NCBI GenBank assembly: GCA_031404815.1
Contig: JANNIH010000054.1
Coordinates: forward strand, 190,808-254,807
Direction: 5' to 3'
Source: DASYKS01 sp031404815
GTDB taxonomy: Bacteria; Acidobacteriota; Thermoanaerobaculia; Multivoradales; UBA5704
DNA length: 64,000 nt
Position 1 is the first letter of the stretch; every line of letters starts with the position of its first letter. Under the pieces are notes generated by a model. That model saw nothing but the letters and a program-made list of their open reading frames with translations. It was not told where the DNA came from and made no database searches. The position numbers were made by a program, and so were the translations under genes. Shown piece after piece: positions 61,849 through 64,000 of the stretch.

Positions 61849-62223
61849 TTAGAAACGGACCGCGAAATGCGGTCCGGTGGTGCCGATCGGACCCCAAGAT
61901 GGGGGAGGGGGGGCGAAACAGCCTCCGAATTCGAATTCGGCAACCCCGAAATGCAATTCGGGAGAGAGCCAATGGAATTCGGGACTCCCGAATTCGAATT
62001 CGCGAGCAAGAAAATGGAACTCGGGGCCCCCGAAATGCATTTCGCGACTCCCGAAATGGATTTCGCAGCCCAGGAATTGGAATTCGGGGTTGCCGAAATG
62101 GATTTCGCGAGTCCCGAATTCGAATTCGGGAGCCAAAAAATGGAATTCGGGAGCCAAGTCGCCAATTTCGGCGAGCCGGGCTTCGACATCCACGAGCGGC
62201 GGGTGCGGTGAGGAGGCGTTCAT
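61849..62223 (-). CDS. Doubtful ORF made of heptapeptide repeats (21-nt array)
   Basis: 124 codons from the ATG at 62223. Twelve exact 21-nt units give repeats such as PEFHFLA, PEFEFGT, REIHFGN and PEFQFLG, then a proline-rich end and stop. It is immediately upstream of the helical-protein gene, and its stop overlaps that gene's ribosome site, as in a translation-coupled pair. However, the plus strand is also open through the array in a heptad pattern because the units are palindrome-rich, so coding status is unproven. It could be a leader RNA or binding-site array instead. Confidence 0.35.
   Translation of the reverse strand: MNASSPHPPLVDVEARLAEIGDLAPEFHFLAPEFEFGTREIHFGNPEFQFLGCEIHFGSREMHFGGPEFHFLAREFEFGSPEFHWLSPELHFGVAEFEFGGCFAPPPPSWGPIGTTGPHFAVRF
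61856..61876 (-). promoter_or_regulatory. 8-bp perfect hairpin just before a Shine-Dalgarno site
   Basis: CGGACCGC (61856-61863) and GCGGTCCG (61869-61876) with a 5-base loop. On the minus strand it lies directly upstream of AAAAGGAGAAGG and the ATG at 61836, so in the RNA it would form a hairpin at the edge of the ribosome site. Possible translational control or processing site. Confidence 0.45.
61927..62178. repeat. Tandem array of twelve 21-nt imperfect repeats
   Basis: Twelve units of exactly 21 bases with no length variation. The plus-strand consensus is GAAATGGAATTCGGGAGYCCC. Many units contain GAATTCGAATTCG-type palindromic cores. Substitutions are scattered, and the last unit (62158-62178) is the most diverged. 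Being multiples of three, they keep frames open on both strands. It lies between two hairpins and upstream of the helical-protein gene. Confidence 0.93.
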
Positions 62224-62234
62224 CTCGAGAAGGA

Positions 62235-62327
62235 CCTTACCGAACCGGGATAGGGCAATTCCAGTCCAAAACGAGACCAAGCAGTGTTGGTCTCGTTTTG
62301 GTCTTGAAATGGCCCTATCGGATAAGG
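62235..62327. repeat. Long imperfect hairpin with 15-bp perfect core
   Basis: CCAAAACGAGACCAA (62266-62280), loop GCAGTG, TTGGTCTCGTTTTGG (62287-62301): 15 bp perfect. Outside it TAGGGC (62251-62256) pairs with GCCCTA (62312-62317) and CCTTA (62235-62239) with TAAGG (62323-62327), with small bulges. It ends about 100 bases before the mannose-1-phosphate guanylyltransferase start, and on the minus strand is at the head of the repeat-array unit. It could be an RNA element, a protein-binding site or a small mobile hairpin. Confidence 0.85.
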
Positions 62328-62427
62328 TAGCCTGCCCAGCTTTTTCTGCCGGTCGCGTCTGTTCTCACCGGCCATGGCCTCCCCCGGCTATACTCGTCGG
62401 CCCAATTCTTCGGAGACCGAATCCCCC

Positions 62428-63462
62428 GTGAAAGCCCTCATCCTCGCCGGCGGCAGCGGCACCCGCTTCTGGCCGCTGTCGCGCAAAGCACGACCGAAGC
62501 AGCTGCTCGCCCTGGAAGGGGAACGGAGCCTGCTCCAGGAAACGGTCGACCGGTTGCAGCCGCTGGTCGCGCCGGCCAATGTCTGGATCTGCACCACCGT
62601 GGCGCTTGCCCAAGCGGTGCGCGCGCAGCTGCCGGAAGTGCCGGCCTCCCAGGTGCTCGCCGAGCCGGAGGGGAGGAACACCTGCCCGGCGATCGGCTGG
62701 GCCGTCGGCTTGATGGGCGCCGGAGTGGAGCCGATCGCGGTCCTCCCCGCCGATCACCGGATGGCCGACGACGCGGCGTTTCGCGCCACGCTCGGCCACG
62801 CCGCCCAAGCTGTGGAAGAGCAGGACTACGTGATGACGCTCGGCGTCATCCCCCGTTGGCCCGAGACCGGTTACGGATACTTGGAGCTAGGGGCGGAGAT
62901 GCCCGACGGCCTGCGCCACGTCCTGCGCTTCGTCGAAAAACCCGACCTGGCGGCCGCGGAAGGGTACCTGGCCGGCGGACGCCACCTCTGGAACGCCGGG
63001 ATCTTCGTCTTCCGCGGCGCCACGCTGCTAGGCCTTCTCGCAAAACATCAGCCGGACCTCGCCGCCGGGCTCGCAGAGATCGCAGCCGAACCCGACCGTG
63101 CGGCCGAAATCTACCCTTCGTTGCCGGCCGAATCGATCGATGTGGCCGTGATGGAAAAGCTCGACGACATCGCGACCTTACCGCTCGACTGCGGCTGGAG
63201 CGACCTCGGCTCCTGGGAAGCCCTACACGAGATCTTGCCCAAGGACGCGGCGGGGAATGCGCTGCGCGGCGACGCGCTGGCGCTAGATTCCTCCGACAAT
63301 TTGATCGTCTCGGAAGGGGGCTTGGTCGCTGTGCTTGGGGTCGAGGGTCTGGTCGTCGTGCGCACCGGCGACACCGTCGTCGTCCTCCCCAAGGCGCGCT
63401 CGCAAGAGGTTCGCCGATTGGTGGGCGAGCTTGCCGCCCGCCGACGCGGCGATCTTCTTTAA
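62428..63462 (+). CDS. manC: Mannose-1-phosphate guanylyltransferase
   Basis: 344 residues from the GTG at 62428; an ATG at 62374 would add 18 non-conserved residues. The pyrophosphorylase signature ILAGGSGTRFWPLSRKARPKQ (in parts: LAGGSGTRFWPLSR) is complete. EPEGRNTCPAIGWA and LPADHRMADD follow, as does the FVEKPD motif (RFVEKPDLAAAEGYL) and WNAGIFVFR. It makes GDP-mannose for envelope polysaccharide. The C-terminal isomerase domain found in bifunctional ManC is absent. It precedes trmB by 11 bases. Confidence 0.92.
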   Translation: MKALILAGGSGTRFWPLSRKARPKQLLALEGERSLLQETVDRLQPLVAPANVWICTTVALAQAVRAQLPEVPASQVLAEPEGRNTCPAIGWAVGLMGAGVEPIAVLPADHRMADDAAFRATLGHAAQAVEEQDYVMTLGVIPRWPETGYGYLELGAEMPDGLRHVLRFVEKPDLAAAEGYLAGGRHLWNAGIFVFRGATLLGLLAKHQPDLAAGLAEIAAEPDRAAEIYPSLPAESIDVAVMEKLDDIATLPLDCGWSDLGSWEALHEILPKDAAGNALRGDALALDSSDNLIVSEGGLVAVLGVEGLVVVRTGDTVVVLPKARSQEVRRLVGELAARRRGDLL

Positions 63463-63473
63463 GCCGGCCGCGC

Positions 63474-63986
63474 ATGCCGATTCAACCGGCCCGACTCGCC
63501 ACCGCCGCGGGCGACGCAACCCTTGCCGAGACGGGCGCTCCGATCCCCCTCGATCGACTGGTCCCGCCCGCCTCGGCGGGTCTCCCTTGGGAGGTCGAGA
63601 TCGGTTTCGGCAAGGGGCGCTATCTGCTCGAACGTTGTCGCAACGAACCCGACCGTCGCTTTCTCGGCATCGAGATCGCCGGCCAATATCTGCGCGAATG
63701 GGTGCACCGCTCGCGCAAGCTCGGTCTCCAAAACTTCCTCGTGCTCCACGGCGATGCTCTCGCCTTGCTCGCGACGACGCTCCCCACCGGATTTGCCGAA
63801 GTGGTCCACGTCTACTTTCCCGATCCCTGGCCCAAGCGTCGCCACGCGAAGCATCGCTTCTTCGCGGATGCCATGCCCGACCATCTTGCCCGCGCGCTCG
63901 AGCCCGGTGGCGCGAACACGGCATCGATGCATGGCGGCACGAGAATTCGATCACGGTCGTCTTTCCCCGCCCTCCGGAGGCGGTGA
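63474..63986 (+). CDS. trmB: tRNA (guanine-N7)-methyltransferase, apparently truncated or misjoined
   Basis: 170 codons from the ATG at 63474. The SAM motif VEIGFGKGRYLLERC and the TrmB signature VHVYFPDPWPKRRHAKHRF are intact. After HLARALEPGG (about 63911) the sequence no longer resembles TrmB: the frame reads on to ANTASMHGGTRIRSR and stops at 63986, losing the last part of the fold with its substrate-binding region. A different frame here resembles another protein. Real truncation by rearrangement, or an assembly join. Confidence 0.8.
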   Translation: MPIQPARLATAAGDATLAETGAPIPLDRLVPPASAGLPWEVEIGFGKGRYLLERCRNEPDRRFLGIEIAGQYLREWVHRSRKLGLQNFLVLHGDALALLATTLPTGFAEVVHVYFPDPWPKRRHAKHRFFADAMPDHLARALEPGGANTASMHGGTRIRSRSSFPALRRR

Positions 63987-64000
63987 TGAAGAAGTGGACC
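63911..64000 (+). pseudogene. Fragment resembling the C-terminus of a PLP histidine decarboxylase
   Basis: In the frame starting at 63911 the sequence reads REHGIDAWRHENSITVVF and then PRPPEAVMKKWT to the window end. From memory this matches the C-terminal segment of PLP-dependent histidine decarboxylases (GINAWRNKNSITVVFP-like), and not TrmB. It continues past the window. Only about 30 codons are visible, so the family call is tentative. Confidence 0.45.

Noticed and set aside
61927..62178. CRISPR array
   Set aside because: Units are contiguous 21-nt tandem repeats with no spacers, and no cas genes are nearby.
61234..62211. Plus-strand 325-codon frame through the repeat array
   Set aside because: Its first part is antisense to the helical-protein gene with strong ribosome site and terminator on the minus strand; no ribosome site or family for the plus frame.

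Overview
The window is a GC-rich bacterial chromosome segment that includes the replication-origin neighbourhood. YidC is of the long Gram-negative type with a large periplasmic domain. Together with the secretion genes, a bactofilin beside parAB, a HC2-finger/TPR family and the GC-rich codon usage, this suggests a Gram-negative lineage such as Acidobacteriota. That placement is an inference from gene content and was not computed.

Left part (1-13.9 kb): a secreted M14 carboxypeptidase (cut by the window edge), lepA, rsgA, a small c-type cytochrome, dusB, the tmRNA gene ssrA with a yhaV/prlF toxin-antitoxin pair directly behind it, the methionine-related enzymes mtnA and a cystathionine gamma-synthase/lyase, a pseudopilin, a ComEA-like protein, and two tandem signal peptidases. 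Origin-proximal part (13.9-39 kb): a leftward cluster rpmH-rnpA-yidD-yidC-jag-rsmG-parA-parB-bactofilin, tightly overlapped, with a near-perfect parS site before rsmG; two serine tRNAs; tadA; the SRP RNA; dnaX-ybaB-recR; an aminotransferase, a P-loop protein and a double cyclic-nucleotide-binding protein; mutY; then dnaA, a probable oriC with phased DnaA-box-like sequences, dnaN, recF, gyrB and gyrA. The usual mnmE/mnmG genes are missing from the rsmG cluster.

Right part (39-64 kb): metabolic and accessory genes. These include a fructose-6-phosphate aldolase-like transaldolase, an M20 peptidase, a CYTH protein, sugar nucleotidyltransferases, a HAD phosphatase, a membrane-attached MutS-like ATPase, a beta-lactamase-fold hydrolase, a YeeZ-like reductase, a membrane spermidine-synthase-like protein, a DUF3999 protein with a broken DUF2339 partner, a sigma-54-activator-like protein that has lost its GAFTGA loop, a small secreted protein with a HC2/TPR neighbour, and two PLP aminotransferases.

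The most unusual locus is at 61.3-62.3 kb. A 15-bp perfect hairpin is followed, on the minus strand, by twelve exact-length 21-nt repeats that stay open in frame, then a second hairpin, then a strong ribosome-binding site, then a small helical protein with a basic tail, and finally a rho-independent terminator. I do not recognise this unit.

The last 90 bases switch abruptly from trmB to what looks like the C-terminus of a PLP histidine decarboxylase. DUF2339 is split across three frames. Both should be checked as rearrangements or assembly joins.
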